NCBI RefSeq assembly: GCF_026104355.1
Contig: NZ_CP110535.1
Location: forward strand, 1,922,001-1,986,000
Source: Halomonas sp. BDJS001
Lineage (GTDB): Bacteria > Pseudomonadota > Gammaproteobacteria > Pseudomonadales > Halomonadaceae
Length of the DNA: 64,000 nucleotides
Direction: 5' to 3'
Below are positions 39,216 through 47,728 of this stretch, in pieces. The notes below the pieces were generated by a model. That model was given only the letters and a program-made list of their open reading frames with translations. It did no database searches and was not told the origin of the DNA. Each line of letters opens with the position of its first letter. Within the stretch, counting starts at the first letter, position 1. A program made the translations under genes and the position numbers.

Positions 39216-39896
39216 CTACGCTCTGGTGTGATTGCCGGGCGCGAAAAGAAAATTAGCGATCAGCTCTTTGCCGCCTTCAGTGGCAAACGATTCCGGGTGA
39301 AACTGGATGCCATGAATCGGGTACTCCCGGTGTTTAACGCCCATCAGCTCAAACTCACCCAGTGCCTGCCAGCCGCTGCGCTGCTCGAAATTGTCAGCTT
39401 CCAGGGTTCCCACGGTGGCGGTTACTTCCAGGCACTCGGGCAGGGTGGTCGCATCGGCAATTAGCGAGTGGTAGCGCATTACCTCAAGCTGGTCGGGCAC
39501 GCCGTTAAACACCGAGGCGTTATTGTGGTTGATCGGGCTGATCTTGCCATGCATCGGCAGCGGTGCCTTCACTACCTTGCCGCCAAACACGTGCACAATA
39601 CCCTGCATGCCCAGGCAAACGCCCAGCAGCGGGGTGGTCTTACCCAGTTTTCCGATCACCTCAGCGCACACGCCAAAGTAGCGCGGGTCATCCGGGGAGC
39701 CGGGGCCGGGGGAGATAATAATACGATCCGGCGCCATGGCTTCGATCGTCTGGAAATCGATCTGATTATTACGCTTAACGAGTATTTCAAAGCTGGCCAG
39801 CCCGCCGCGATTCTTCTCCGTGGTTAGAATCTCACCGATGAACTGGTAGAGGTTATAGGTGAAGGAGTCGTAGTTATCGATGATCAGCACCTTCAT
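39216..39896 (-). CDS. trpG: Anthranilate synthase component II (glutamine amidotransferase)
   Basis: A 226-residue class I glutamine amidotransferase that supplies ammonia to TrpE. IIDNYDSFTYNLYQFIGE opens the protein, ISPGPGSPDDP and LLGVCLGMQGI carry the oxyanion and nucleophile (Cys about 97), and GIQFHPES has the catalytic His/Glu. It overlaps trpE by 4 bp (ATGA). TrpG-type proteins often also serve aminodeoxychorismate synthase; the neighbouring trpR and operator favour tryptophan synthesis. Confidence 0.88.
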   Translation of the reverse strand: MKVLIIDNYDSFTYNLYQFIGEILTTEKNRGGLASFEILVKRNNQIDFQTIEAMAPDRIIISPGPGSPDDPRYFGVCAEVIGKLGKTTPLLGVCLGMQGIVHVFGGKVVKAPLPMHGKISPINHNNASVFNGVPDQLEVMRYHSLIADATTLPECLEVTATVGTLEADNFEQRSGWQALGEFELMGVKHREYPIHGIQFHPESFATEGGKELIANFLFAPGNHTRA

Positions 39897-41314
39897 GCGG
39901 GGCTCTCCGTTTCCGTGCTCATAAAGGGGGTCAAGGCCTTGCGGGTGCCGGCAAATTTGCGGCGAATCTCTTCGTACTCATCTTCGGCGTTGCTGTCATA
40001 CACGTTGCCGCCGCAGGTTTGCACGTAAGCGCGCTCGCCGTTGACGAATACCGTACGAATGGGAATGGCAAAGGTACAGTCGCCGTTAAACGAGAACTGA
40101 CCCACCGCGCCACCGTAGGGGCCGCGGCCATCGGTTTCCAGGTCGTCGATAATCTTCATCGCTTCTATCTTGGGCGCGCCGGTGAGTGTCCCCGCCGGAA
40201 AGTTGCTGGCCAGGGCGGTAAACATATCTTCGCCTTCGGCAATGATGCCGACGATCTCGCTGGAGATATGCTGCACGTGGCTAAAGCGCTTGATATCCAT
40301 CAGGCTACGTACTTTCACCGTGCCAAACTGTGCCACCCGGCCAATATCGTTGCGATGCAGGTCGACGATCATGTTGTGTTCGGCGATCTCTTTCGGATCG
40401 TTGAGCAGCGCACGGGCCAACTGGGTATCCTCTTGGGGCGTTTTGCCGCGCAGGGTGGTACCTGCCAGCGGAAACGTCTCCATCTCGCCTTGGCGCAGTC
40501 GGAATAGCAGTTCAGGGCTGGCGCCAATGAGTTTCTGCTCGCCGAATTTAACGTAGTACATCTGCGGTGAGGGGTTAATGGTGCGCAGCTGGTCGTACAG
40601 CGCCAGGGTATCGCCTTTAATACTAAAACGCTTTTTAAAGCCGACTTCACACTGGAACACCTTACCGTCAATAATATCCTGCTTCACCTTGGCCACCGCC
40701 TCGGCGTGCTCTGCCTGGCTCATGGTGTCGCCCAGCGCGGTAATCTGCAGCGGGCCTGCTGGCTCATCGTCTGCATTGATCAGCGTCTGCAAAAATTCGT
40801 AGCGGCTGTTGTCGTAGTAGAAGTAGGTGACTTCCCCGGTCATCTTGTCGAGGATCAGGCCATCTTTGTAGAGCCCAAAGCGGAAGGTGTCGAAATCATC
40901 GCTGGCTTTTAACGCAAGCGATGGCTCGAAGTACTGCATGGCGTCATAGCCAAGATAGCCGCTTAGCCCGCCAGCGTACTTGCGGGAAATAATATTCTGC
41001 GGAATCAGGCTGCGCAGCAGCTCGTAGGGGTTGTCGCTTGGGTAGTGGTTGGCGTTGCCATCACGCTCTTGGATGGTCAGCGTGTTGCCGTTGGCGTAGA
41101 GGGTGTACTCAGGGTCGAAGCCAATAATCGAGTGACGTGCCATGTGGCTATCTTCACCCAGCGACTCCAGCATGTAGCAGGTATCAAAGCGGCGTTCGAT
41201 TTTTTGAAACAGGGCAAAGAAGTCGCAGTCCGCCGCCAAGGTCACATAGTGAGGTTTGCGTGGCAGCGTAAAAGGCTGCGGGCCTGATGAGGCGTGCGTG
41301 TCAGCAGTGGTCAT
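39893..41314 (-). CDS. trpE: Anthranilate synthase component I
   Basis: A 473-residue chorismate-utilising enzyme that makes anthranilate. The N-terminal domain includes CYMLESLGEDSHMARHSIIGFDP, which resembles the Leu-Glu-Ser tryptophan-feedback region. The C-terminal domain has LIGASPELLFRL, FPLAGTTLRGKTPQED, VDLHRNDIGRVAQFGTVKV and GAPKIEAMKIIDDLE. A TTG at 41320 is in frame, but the ATG at 41314 is two bases after the trpR stop and gives a normal N-terminus. PabB is the alternative reading; the trpR linkage and feedback-like segment support TrpE. trpD and trpC are not in the window. Confidence 0.85.
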   Translation of the reverse strand: MTTADTHASSGPQPFTLPRKPHYVTLAADCDFFALFQKIERRFDTCYMLESLGEDSHMARHSIIGFDPEYTLYANGNTLTIQERDGNANHYPSDNPYELLRSLIPQNIISRKYAGGLSGYLGYDAMQYFEPSLALKASDDFDTFRFGLYKDGLILDKMTGEVTYFYYDNSRYEFLQTLINADDEPAGPLQITALGDTMSQAEHAEAVAKVKQDIIDGKVFQCEVGFKKRFSIKGDTLALYDQLRTINPSPQMYYVKFGEQKLIGASPELLFRLRQGEMETFPLAGTTLRGKTPQEDTQLARALLNDPKEIAEHNMIVDLHRNDIGRVAQFGTVKVRSLMDIKRFSHVQHISSEIVGIIAEGEDMFTALASNFPAGTLTGAPKIEAMKIIDDLETDGRGPYGGAVGQFSFNGDCTFAIPIRTVFVNGERAYVQTCGGNVYDSNAEDEYEEIRRKFAGTRKALTPFMSTETESPA

Positions 41315-41316
41315 GA

Positions 41317-41589
41317 TCAATCAGTCCGTGAAGAAGGGCTTGAAGAGGGTAGCGTGGTAAGCGCGCGGGAACCCCGCGAAACCGTAGCGATACCCACGCC
41401 CAGGGTTTCGGCAATTTTGCGGTGGGGCACCCCTTCGCGCAGCAGCTTAAAAATTTGTAGGCGTTTACTGATTTCTTGATACTCTGCAGGCGTTAGCAGG
41501 CTCGCCAGCGCTGCGTCCATTGCTTTAGGTGAGTCAATAGCGAGCAAATGGCGAATGAGCTCAGCCTGGTAGTGTTCGTCTGTTGTCAT
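41317..41589 (-). CDS. trpR: Trp operon repressor TrpR
   Basis: A 90-residue TrpR-family repressor that binds its operator when loaded with tryptophan. The core LTPAEYQEISKRLQIFKLLREG and the helix-turn-helix PHRKIAETLGVGIATVSRGSRAL match TrpR well. The frame opens at a GTG (41598), but the ATG at 41589 has GGTGG five bases upstream and is preferred. It heads a trpR-trpE-trpG operon and lies just behind a TrpR operator, so it should repress itself and anthranilate synthase together. The C-terminus is short and Ser-rich. Confidence 0.88.
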   Translation of the reverse strand: MTTDEHYQAELIRHLLAIDSPKAMDAALASLLTPAEYQEISKRLQIFKLLREGVPHRKIAETLGVGIATVSRGSRALTTLPSSSPSSRTD

Positions 41590-41613
41590 GTCTGCCACCA
41601 GGTAACCTGTAAT

Positions 41614-41631
41614 GTACTAGCGTACTAGTAC
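41614..41631. promoter_or_regulatory. TrpR operator candidate
   Basis: GTACTAGCGTACTAGTAC matches the symmetrical Escherichia coli trp operator GTACTAGTTAACTAGTAC at 15 of 18 positions. It is 25 bases upstream of the trpR ATG. On the minus strand, TTGACT (41657-41652), a 16-base spacer and TAGCGT (41635-41630) can be read as a promoter whose -10 overlaps the operator, the arrangement expected for repression. Confidence 0.85.
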
Positions 41632-41685
41632 GCTACCTGATTGCTCAGGGAAGTCAAGCAGAGCGTTCAATTTTGAGGAGTCACG

Positions 41686-43572
41686 ATGACCGGCTATTTT
41701 ATTCAAGCCTTTATTTACCTTGTCGCCGCGGTGATCGCGGTACCACTAGCCAAGCGTTTTGGTCTGGGGTCTGTGCTGGGATATCTGGTTGCTGGGGTCG
41801 TGATTGGCCCGATTCTGGGGCTGGTGGGGCAGGAGACCACCACCATTCAGCACTTTGCCGAGTTCGGCGTGGTGATGATGCTATTTTTGGTGGGCATGGA
41901 GCTTGATCCCAAGGGGCTGTGGGCCATGCGGGTTCGGCTGATTGGCCTGGGCGGGCTTCAGGTCGTGCTAACCGCAGCGGCAGGTAGCGCTATCGGCTGG
42001 TGGCTGGGGCTCGTTTGGCAGACGGCACTAGCAGTGGGGCTGATTTTCGCGCTCTCCTCTACGGCGATTGTGCTGCAAACACTCAATGAGAAGGGGCTGG
42101 CCAAAACCGAAGGTGGGCGCAGCGCTTTTTCGGTGCTGCTGTTCCAGGATATTGCGGTGATCCCAATGCTGGCGTTGATTCCGCTGCTGGCGCTGCCGGA
42201 ATTAATGGGCGCGGGCGGCGATGACGGCCATGCCAGCTTAAGCCTGGTAGCCCACTTGCCCGGCTGGGCGCACGCTTTAGTGGTCGTGGGGGCCATCGTT
42301 AGTGTCATCGCCGGCGGCTACTATTTGATGCCGCTGTTGTTTCGCTATGTGATTGGCTCTGGCCTGCGCGAGGTGTTTACCGCTATGGCGCTGATGCTGG
42401 TGATTGGCATCGCCGCTTTGATGAGTGTGGTCAATTTATCTCCTGCCCTAGGTGCTTTCCTGGCCGGGGTGGTGCTCGCCAACAGTGAATTTAAGCACGA
42501 GCTGGAAGCCAATATTGAGCCCTTCAAAGGACTACTACTGGGGTTGTTCTTTATTACCGTAGGGGCGGGCATCAACTTCTCGGTGTTAGCAGCGGAGTGG
42601 GGCACGGTGTTATCGCTAGGCGTGGCGGTTATCGTTGTTAAAGGTGTGATTCTGCTGGGCTTGGCGCTGCTATTTCGAGTGCATGGTAGCAACGGATGGC
42701 TATTCACTTTAAGCCTTGCTCAAGCCGGTGAATTCGGCTTTGTGCTGCTGACCTACAGCGTTCAAAACAACGTGATTCCTACCGATATCTCCCAGATTCT
42801 CTCACTGGTGGTGGCGCTATCAATGTTCTTAACGCCGTTGCTATTTATTGCCTATGACCGGCTGGTGCTACCGCGCTACCTTATCGCTAAAAACGATGAT
42901 CGCGAAGCCGATGCTATTGAGGAGCAGGCACCGGTTATCGTTGCGGGGGTAGGGCGGTTTGGACAAATTATCTGTCGCTTGCTGCGCGCCAATAATATCC
43001 CCATCGTGGCGCTGGATCTCGAGATCGAGCAGATCGAGAACCTGCGCAAAATTAACATCAAGAGCTACTTTGGCGATGCCAGCCGCTCCGACTTGCTAGA
43101 GACTGCAGGGATTGAGCACGCTAGATTACTGGTTATCGCGTTAGACGATCGTGAGCGTGCTGTTCAGATGGTTAAGCATGTGAAGCATGCCTACCCCCAA
43201 GTGTGGGTGCTGGCCCGCGCCTTCGACCGTGGTCACGGCTATCAGTTGCGTGATGCGGGCGCAGATGACGTGATCAGTGAAACCTACCACTCAGCGCTGG
43301 AGCTGGGTGGTCACGCGCTGACGGCCATGGGCGTGCACCCCATGCGAGCGAAGCAGATGACCTGGGCCTTTGTACAAAACGAAGATGCCCACGAGGATGA
43401 ATTGTTTGAAGCCTGGAAAGAGATCGAAGAGGGCATCAGCTTCAGCCCCCGCTACGGTGAGCTATTTATGAAACTGGAGGAGTCATTGAATAGCGCCATG
43501 CAGCAGGATTGGCCCGAGCCGCAACGGGAAGATGTGCCGATCTGGACACCGCCAAACCATAACCGCGAGTGA
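41686..43572 (+). CDS. Kef-type monovalent cation:proton antiporter
   Basis: A 628-residue CPA2 antiporter. About 12 transmembrane helices fill residues 1-385, including GSVLGYLVAGVVIGP and the SSTAIVLQ and LSPALGAFLAGVVLANS segments. A RCK/TrkA-N domain follows with the nucleotide motif GVGRFGQIICRLLRANN (about 423-439) and FGDASRSDLLETAGIEHARLL. This is the KefB/KefC layout: glutathione-adduct-gated potassium efflux that protects from electrophiles. No KefG/KefF ancillary gene is adjacent, so KefB against KefC is not decided. The ATG has GAGGAG upstream; the gene is divergent from trpR. Confidence 0.9.
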   Translation: MTGYFIQAFIYLVAAVIAVPLAKRFGLGSVLGYLVAGVVIGPILGLVGQETTTIQHFAEFGVVMMLFLVGMELDPKGLWAMRVRLIGLGGLQVVLTAAAGSAIGWWLGLVWQTALAVGLIFALSSTAIVLQTLNEKGLAKTEGGRSAFSVLLFQDIAVIPMLALIPLLALPELMGAGGDDGHASLSLVAHLPGWAHALVVVGAIVSVIAGGYYLMPLLFRYVIGSGLREVFTAMALMLVIGIAALMSVVNLSPALGAFLAGVVLANSEFKHELEANIEPFKGLLLGLFFITVGAGINFSVLAAEWGTVLSLGVAVIVVKGVILLGLALLFRVHGSNGWLFTLSLAQAGEFGFVLLTYSVQNNVIPTDISQILSLVVALSMFLTPLLFIAYDRLVLPRYLIAKNDDREADAIEEQAPVIVAGVGRFGQIICRLLRANNIPIVALDLEIEQIENLRKINIKSYFGDASRSDLLETAGIEHARLLVIALDDRERAVQMVKHVKHAYPQVWVLARAFDRGHGYQLRDAGADDVISETYHSALELGGHALTAMGVHPMRAKQMTWAFVQNEDAHEDELFEAWKEIEEGISFSPRYGELFMKLEESLNSAMQQDWPEPQREDVPIWTPPNHNRE

Positions 43573-43574
43573 GC

Positions 43575-44138
43575 TTAAAACGGCAGATGTAAGGAGGCGC
43601 TTAGCATATTGAGGTGGTTGAGGGTGGGAGCGTCGATGCGTTCGTACTCTAGCCGGCTGACGAGTCGGTTAATCGTCATGGTGGCGCCGAAGCCCTGCAG
43701 CAATGCTGTACCGCTTTCATCGGCGCCTTCCAGATCACTTTCACCACGCCATTCTGTGATACCGGACTTCGCATAGATGCTGAAAGCACCCATGCGAACT
43801 CCGGCAACAATGGCGCCTCCCAAACTGAGTGTATCCATGATGAGGGGGTTAACACCGGAGGAAGTGGAGATCTCTTCGCTTTCCCGGTAGGCAATTTCAG
43901 CGCCAATATCGAGTTGCGGGAGCCGCCAGGGGCTGTAGCCTGCGGTGACTCGAAAACCGCTGGTATAATTATCAAGGCTTTGAAGGTCGCTACCTTCTAA
44001 GATAACGCCGTTATCCAGCTGCATAAGTTCGCTATTGGGAGCGGTATACGCCATGACCGGCGGGGCGTCGTCGGCGTAGCTGCTAAACCAGGGAACTGAG
44101 CAGCAGAGCAGGGTGCTTGCCAAGCGTTTGATTGGCAT
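43575..44138 (-). CDS. Predicted outer-membrane beta-barrel protein
   Basis: A 187-residue exported protein. A signal peptide is cleaved near SYADD (about residue 22). The rest alternates polar and hydrophobic residues as in beta strands (GFRVTAGYSPWRL, LDIGAEIAYRES, FSIYAKSGITEWRG, NMLSASLHLPF) and ends in Phe, the usual outer-membrane sorting signal. It resembles small OmpA/OmpW-like or YfaZ-type porin-fold proteins, but the family is not certain. Its stop is two bases from the convergent antiporter stop, with no terminator between them. Confidence 0.7.
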   Translation of the reverse strand: MPIKRLASTLLCCSVPWFSSYADDAPPVMAYTAPNSELMQLDNGVILEGSDLQSLDNYTSGFRVTAGYSPWRLPQLDIGAEIAYRESEEISTSSGVNPLIMDTLSLGGAIVAGVRMGAFSIYAKSGITEWRGESDLEGADESGTALLQGFGATMTINRLVSRLEYERIDAPTLNHLNMLSASLHLPF

Positions 44139-44217
44139 TTCTCATATACCTATCGTTTCATACCCAACTATTGCCGCATACCCATGGGTAGGGAGGAAAA
44201 AGCTATTGCTCTTCAGA

Positions 44218-45042
44218 TTAGCAACTGGCTTTGATTTCCACCACTTTAATTGCGCCTTGAGCCAGATTATCGACTAAATTTTTACCCATTGTCAGAAAGC
44301 GGTCGCCAAATACCCACTGGGGTGACAGCACGGCTTGTCGTGGCGTCTGCTCTTTTTGCCGTTGGTGCTGGCGCCACGCCAAGGCCATTTCACTCCAGTC
44401 GTCCACGTGTTCAAGTTGAAAGCCGCCGGTTTCAAGCAGCCGAGTCAGCTCAGACAGGTTAAGTAAATGGGAGTGCTCGGAATTAGCTGCCCACGGAACC
44501 GGGTAGCGAAGCTGCGCCACGTTGGGGCCGCTGACCACTTCATGCATAGCTAACTGCCCACCAGGGCGCAGAACGCGACGACTCTCTGCGATGACCCTGG
44601 TAGCGTCGGGCATGTTTAACAGACTATGTTGAAACAGTACGGCGTCAAAGCTGTTATCAGCAAACGGCAGGGCGCTGGCACTACCCGTTACCCAGGTGAG
44701 TGGTGGTGTGGAAAGCTGTTTTACCCTTGAGCTCAACGCTCTGTTCAGTGCACTGAAGCCATGGGTGATATCCAGCCCGGTCAGCTGAAAGCCCAGTGAC
44801 GCTCCCTGCCGCATCAAACCGCCCAGCCCCGCGCCAATATCCAGCACCTGCCGATGAGTGGTCGGATTGAGTAAGTTTAGCAAGCGAGTGGAGGCCGCCA
44901 CGCCGCCAATATGCAGCTGGTCCAAGGGGGCCAGTTGATGCAGCGTGGGGCCAGCGGGGTAGTGAGCATCTATTTGCGCCAGCACCTCATCAGCGTGCAG
45001 GCCACGCTGATAGTGATCCGCTAACGGATTGGAAGCCGTCAT
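44218..45042 (-). CDS. SAM-dependent methyltransferase (class I)
   Basis: A 274-residue Rossmann-fold methyltransferase. Motif I is LDIGAGLGGLMRQG (about residues 69-82), followed by GLDITHGF and, at motif IV, ADNSFDAVLFQHSLLNM with RVLRPGGQLAMHEV. This arrangement is that of the Methyltransf_11/UbiE-like group; the substrate cannot be read. It starts three bases after the acyl-CoA synthetase stop, so it is probably read from the same transcript as the liu genes, an odd place for a methyltransferase. The 79-bp gap downstream holds a 12-bp palindrome (TACCCATGGGTA, 44179-44190). Confidence 0.8.
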   Translation of the reverse strand: MTASNPLADHYQRGLHADEVLAQIDAHYPAGPTLHQLAPLDQLHIGGVAASTRLLNLLNPTTHRQVLDIGAGLGGLMRQGASLGFQLTGLDITHGFSALNRALSSRVKQLSTPPLTWVTGSASALPFADNSFDAVLFQHSLLNMPDATRVIAESRRVLRPGGQLAMHEVVSGPNVAQLRYPVPWAANSEHSHLLNLSELTRLLETGGFQLEHVDDWSEMALAWRQHQRQKEQTPRQAVLSPQWVFGDRFLTMGKNLVDNLAQGAIKVVEIKASC

Positions 45043-45045
45043 CGC

Positions 45046-46749
45046 TTATAACTCTTGATCCAAACCCAGCTCTTGGATGGAAATTTCGCGCATCTTGAAT
45101 TTCTGGATTTTGCCGGTGACGGTCATCGGGAATTCGTCCACGAACTTGAAGTAGCGCGGGATCTTGAAGTGGGTGATCTTGCCCTTGCAGTACTCGCGCA
45201 GCTCTTCGCCGGTTACTTCGCCCGCGGTGCTGTTGAGTTTCACCCAGGCAATCAGCTCTTCACCATACTTCTTATCCGGCACACCGGTGACCTGCACCTC
45301 AGAAATCGCCGGGTGAGCGTAAAGAAACTCTTCGATTTCCTTGGGATAGACGTTTTCACCGCCGCGAATCACCATATCTTTAATACGGCCCACGATCTGG
45401 ATGTAGCCCTCCTCATCCATGGTGGCCAGGTCGCCGGTGTGCATCCAGCCCGCTTCATCGATAGCTTCAGCGGTGGCCTTATCGTTGTTCCAGTACTTCA
45501 GCATCACGCTGTAGCCGCGGGTACACAGCTCGCCGATTTCTCCCCGGGGCAGAATGCCGCCGTTGCCAGGGTCAACAATTTTGTTCTCTAAGTGAGGCTG
45601 GGTGCGGCCCACGGTGGATACGCGTTTTTCAATGCTGTCGTTGGCGCCGGTTTGAGTGGATACCGGGCTGGTTTCGGTCATGCCGTAGGCGATCTGCACG
45701 CCCTTCATATTCATCTTGTTGATGACCTGCTTCATGATCTCCGCGGGGCAGATCGAGCCTGCCATAATGCCTGTGCGCAGTGAAGAGAGGTCGGTGCTGG
45801 GAAAGTCAGGGTGATCCAGTTCGGCAATGAACATGGTCGGCACGCCATATAGCGCGGTGGCTTTCTGTTCATGTACCGCCTTGAGCACTTTGCCTGGGTC
45901 GAAGCCCTCGTCCGGGTAGATCATGGTGGCGCCGTGGGTCATACAGCCCAGGTTGCCCATCACCATGCCAAAGCAGTGGTAGAGCGGCACCGGAATCACC
46001 AGGCGGTCTTCGCTGGTAAACCCCATGCTTTCCGCCACAAAAAAGCCGTTGTTGAGAATATTGTGGTGGGAGAGTGTGGCTCCTTTGGGAAAGCCGGTGG
46101 TGCCGGAGGTGTACTGGATATTGATGGCGTCGTCGAACTGCAGCGTGGCCTGTAGGTCGTCAACGTCGGTTTGGCTAACCTTGCTGGCTTCTTGCATTAG
46201 GTCAGACCAGCGCCACATGCCGCTGAGTTTCTCGCTACTTAAATTAATTATGCACTCAAGATCAGGCAGCTTTTGCGACTTAAGCTCCCCTACAGCGCAG
46301 CTGTTGAGTTCCGGGGCCAGCTCAAACAGCATGGCGCTGTAGTCGGAGCTTTTGAAGCTGTTGGCGGTGACCAGAAAACGGGCTCCGGATTGATTCAGCG
46401 CGTACTCCAACTCATGAGTGCGGTAGGAGGGGTTAATGTTGACCAGAATGGCGCCAATTTTGGCGGTGGCGAATTGAGTTAACGTCCATTCGCTGCAGTT
46501 GGGCGCCCAGATGGCCACACGGTCGCCCTTGTTAACCCCAATGGAGAGCAGGGCGCGGGCACAGCGGTTAACCTCTTCCTGAAGCTGGCGATAGCTCCAG
46601 TGGATATTCTGATGCAGCACAATGAGCGCATCGTTATCGGCATATTGGGTGGCGATTTGGTCGAATTTGTCGCCAATGGTCATGCCCAGCAGGGGCTTGT
46701 CTGCCATGCTGCTGGAGTAGCTGGGTAGGGTAAGAGCAGGTGATGCCAT
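45046..46749 (-). CDS. AMP-binding acyl-CoA synthetase of the liu operon
   Basis: A 567-residue ANL-superfamily acyl-CoA ligase that activates a carboxylic acid with ATP and CoA. The P-loop is [19 protein letters not shown] (about 192-210), followed by [50 protein letters not shown] and the C-terminal lysine in [11 protein letters not shown]. Such ligases are regular members of leucine/isovalerate clusters and may activate isovalerate or acetoacetate; the chain specificity is inferred. It lies 58 bp after the HMG-CoA lyase gene in the same direction. Confidence 0.88.
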   Translation of the reverse strand: MASPALTLPSYSSSMADKPLLGMTIGDKFDQIATQYADNDALIVLHQNIHWSYRQLQEEVNRCARALLSIGVNKGDRVAIWAPNCSEWTLTQFATAKIGAILVNINPSYRTHELEYALNQSGARFLVTANSFKSSDYSAMLFELAPELNSCAVGELKSQKLPDLECIINLSSEKLSGMWRWSDLMQEASKVSQTDVDDLQATLQFDDAINIQYTSGTTGFPKGATLSHHNILNNGFFVAESMGFTSEDRLVIPVPLYHCFGMVMGNLGCMTHGATMIYPDEGFDPGKVLKAVHEQKATALYGVPTMFIAELDHPDFPSTDLSSLRTGIMAGSICPAEIMKQVINKMNMKGVQIAYGMTETSPVSTQTGANDSIEKRVSTVGRTQPHLENKIVDPGNGGILPRGEIGELCTRGYSVMLKYWNNDKATAEAIDEAGWMHTGDLATMDEEGYIQIVGRIKDMVIRGGENVYPKEIEEFLYAHPAISEVQVTGVPDKKYGEELIAWVKLNSTAGEVTGEELREYCKGKITHFKIPRYFKFVDEFPMTVTGKIQKFKMREISIQELGLDQEL

Positions 46750-46807
46750 GGGTAATTCTCCGATGTCTTTTTCTTATCTAAACGGGAAGTCAGGCGGCGT
46801 TTAATTA

Positions 46808-47716
46808 TTATTGGTTGAGAGCGCCTTTCGCCAGAGCGACTTTGGAGCTGGGCCTGCGGCCTAGTTCTTGGGTGATCCAGTAGCCGGTATCGATCACTGC
46901 CTGCAGGTCGATACCCGTTTCAATGCCTAGCCCTTCAAGCAGGTAGAGCACGTCTTCAGTGGCTACGTTGCCGGAGGCGCCCTTGGCATAGGGGCAGCCG
47001 CCGAGACCTGCTGTTGCCGCATCAATCACGCTGACGCCTTCCTCCATCACCGCATACAGGTTGGCCAGCGCCATGCCGTAGGTGTCATGGAAATGGGCGG
47101 CCAGGAACTCTATCGGCACCTGCCGCTGAACGGCTTCAATCATGCGCTTGGCGGCCAGCGGTGTGCCGACGCCGATGGTGTCGCCGAGTGACACCTCGTA
47201 GCAGCCCATCTCATAAAGCGCCTTGGCCACCTCGGCTACTTTGCTGGGGTCAATCTCGCCTTCGTAGGGGCAGCCCAATACGCAGGAGACGTAGCCGCGC
47301 ACACGTACGCCCGCATCCCGAGCATGATCGAGCACTGGTTCAAAACGGGTCAGTGACTCGGCAATAGAGCAGTTGATATTTTTCTGCGAGAAGGCTTCTG
47401 AAGCAGCACCAAAGACCGCCACCTCTTCAACGCCAACCGTTAGGGCGTTTTCCAGTCCTTTCAGGTTGGGGGTTAGTGCGGAGTAGACCACGCCAGGCTT
47501 GTGCTTGATACCCGCCATCACCTCAAGCGCATCACCCATTTGCGGCACCCACTTGGGCGACACAAAACTGGCCGCTTCAATGTGCGCGATACCCGCGTTG
47601 GCAAGCCGCTCGACTAGGGCAATTTTAGTCGCGGTAGGCACGATGGCCCCCGGCTCATTCTGCAGGCCGTCCCGGGGAGCCATCTCAAACAGCTTTACAG
47701 AGGTAGGCAGTGGCAT
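46808..47716 (-). CDS. liuE: Hydroxymethylglutaryl-CoA lyase
   Basis: A 302-residue TIM-barrel lyase that splits HMG-CoA to acetoacetate and acetyl-CoA, the last step of leucine breakdown. Motifs: [12 protein letters not shown] at the N-terminus with the metal-binding Asp, [37 protein letters not shown] and the C-terminal [20 protein letters not shown] with the catalytic loop cysteine. It is 12 bp after liuD in the operon. The symbol mvaB is also used. Confidence 0.95.
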   Translation of the reverse strand: MPLPTSVKLFEMAPRDGLQNEPGAIVPTATKIALVERLANAGIAHIEAASFVSPKWVPQMGDALEVMAGIKHKPGVVYSALTPNLKGLENALTVGVEEVAVFGAASEAFSQKNINCSIAESLTRFEPVLDHARDAGVRVRGYVSCVLGCPYEGEIDPSKVAEVAKALYEMGCYEVSLGDTIGVGTPLAAKRMIEAVQRQVPIEFLAAHFHDTYGMALANLYAVMEEGVSVIDAATAGLGGCPYAKGASGNVATEDVLYLLEGLGIETGIDLQAVIDTGYWITQELGRRPSSKVALAKGALNQ

Positions 47717-47728
47717 AAGCGTGAACTC

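Noticed and set aside
44179..44190. TACCCATGGGTA palindrome as an operator
   Set aside because: A single 12-bp palindrome in a 79-bp gap with no related copy in the window; chance is a fair explanation.
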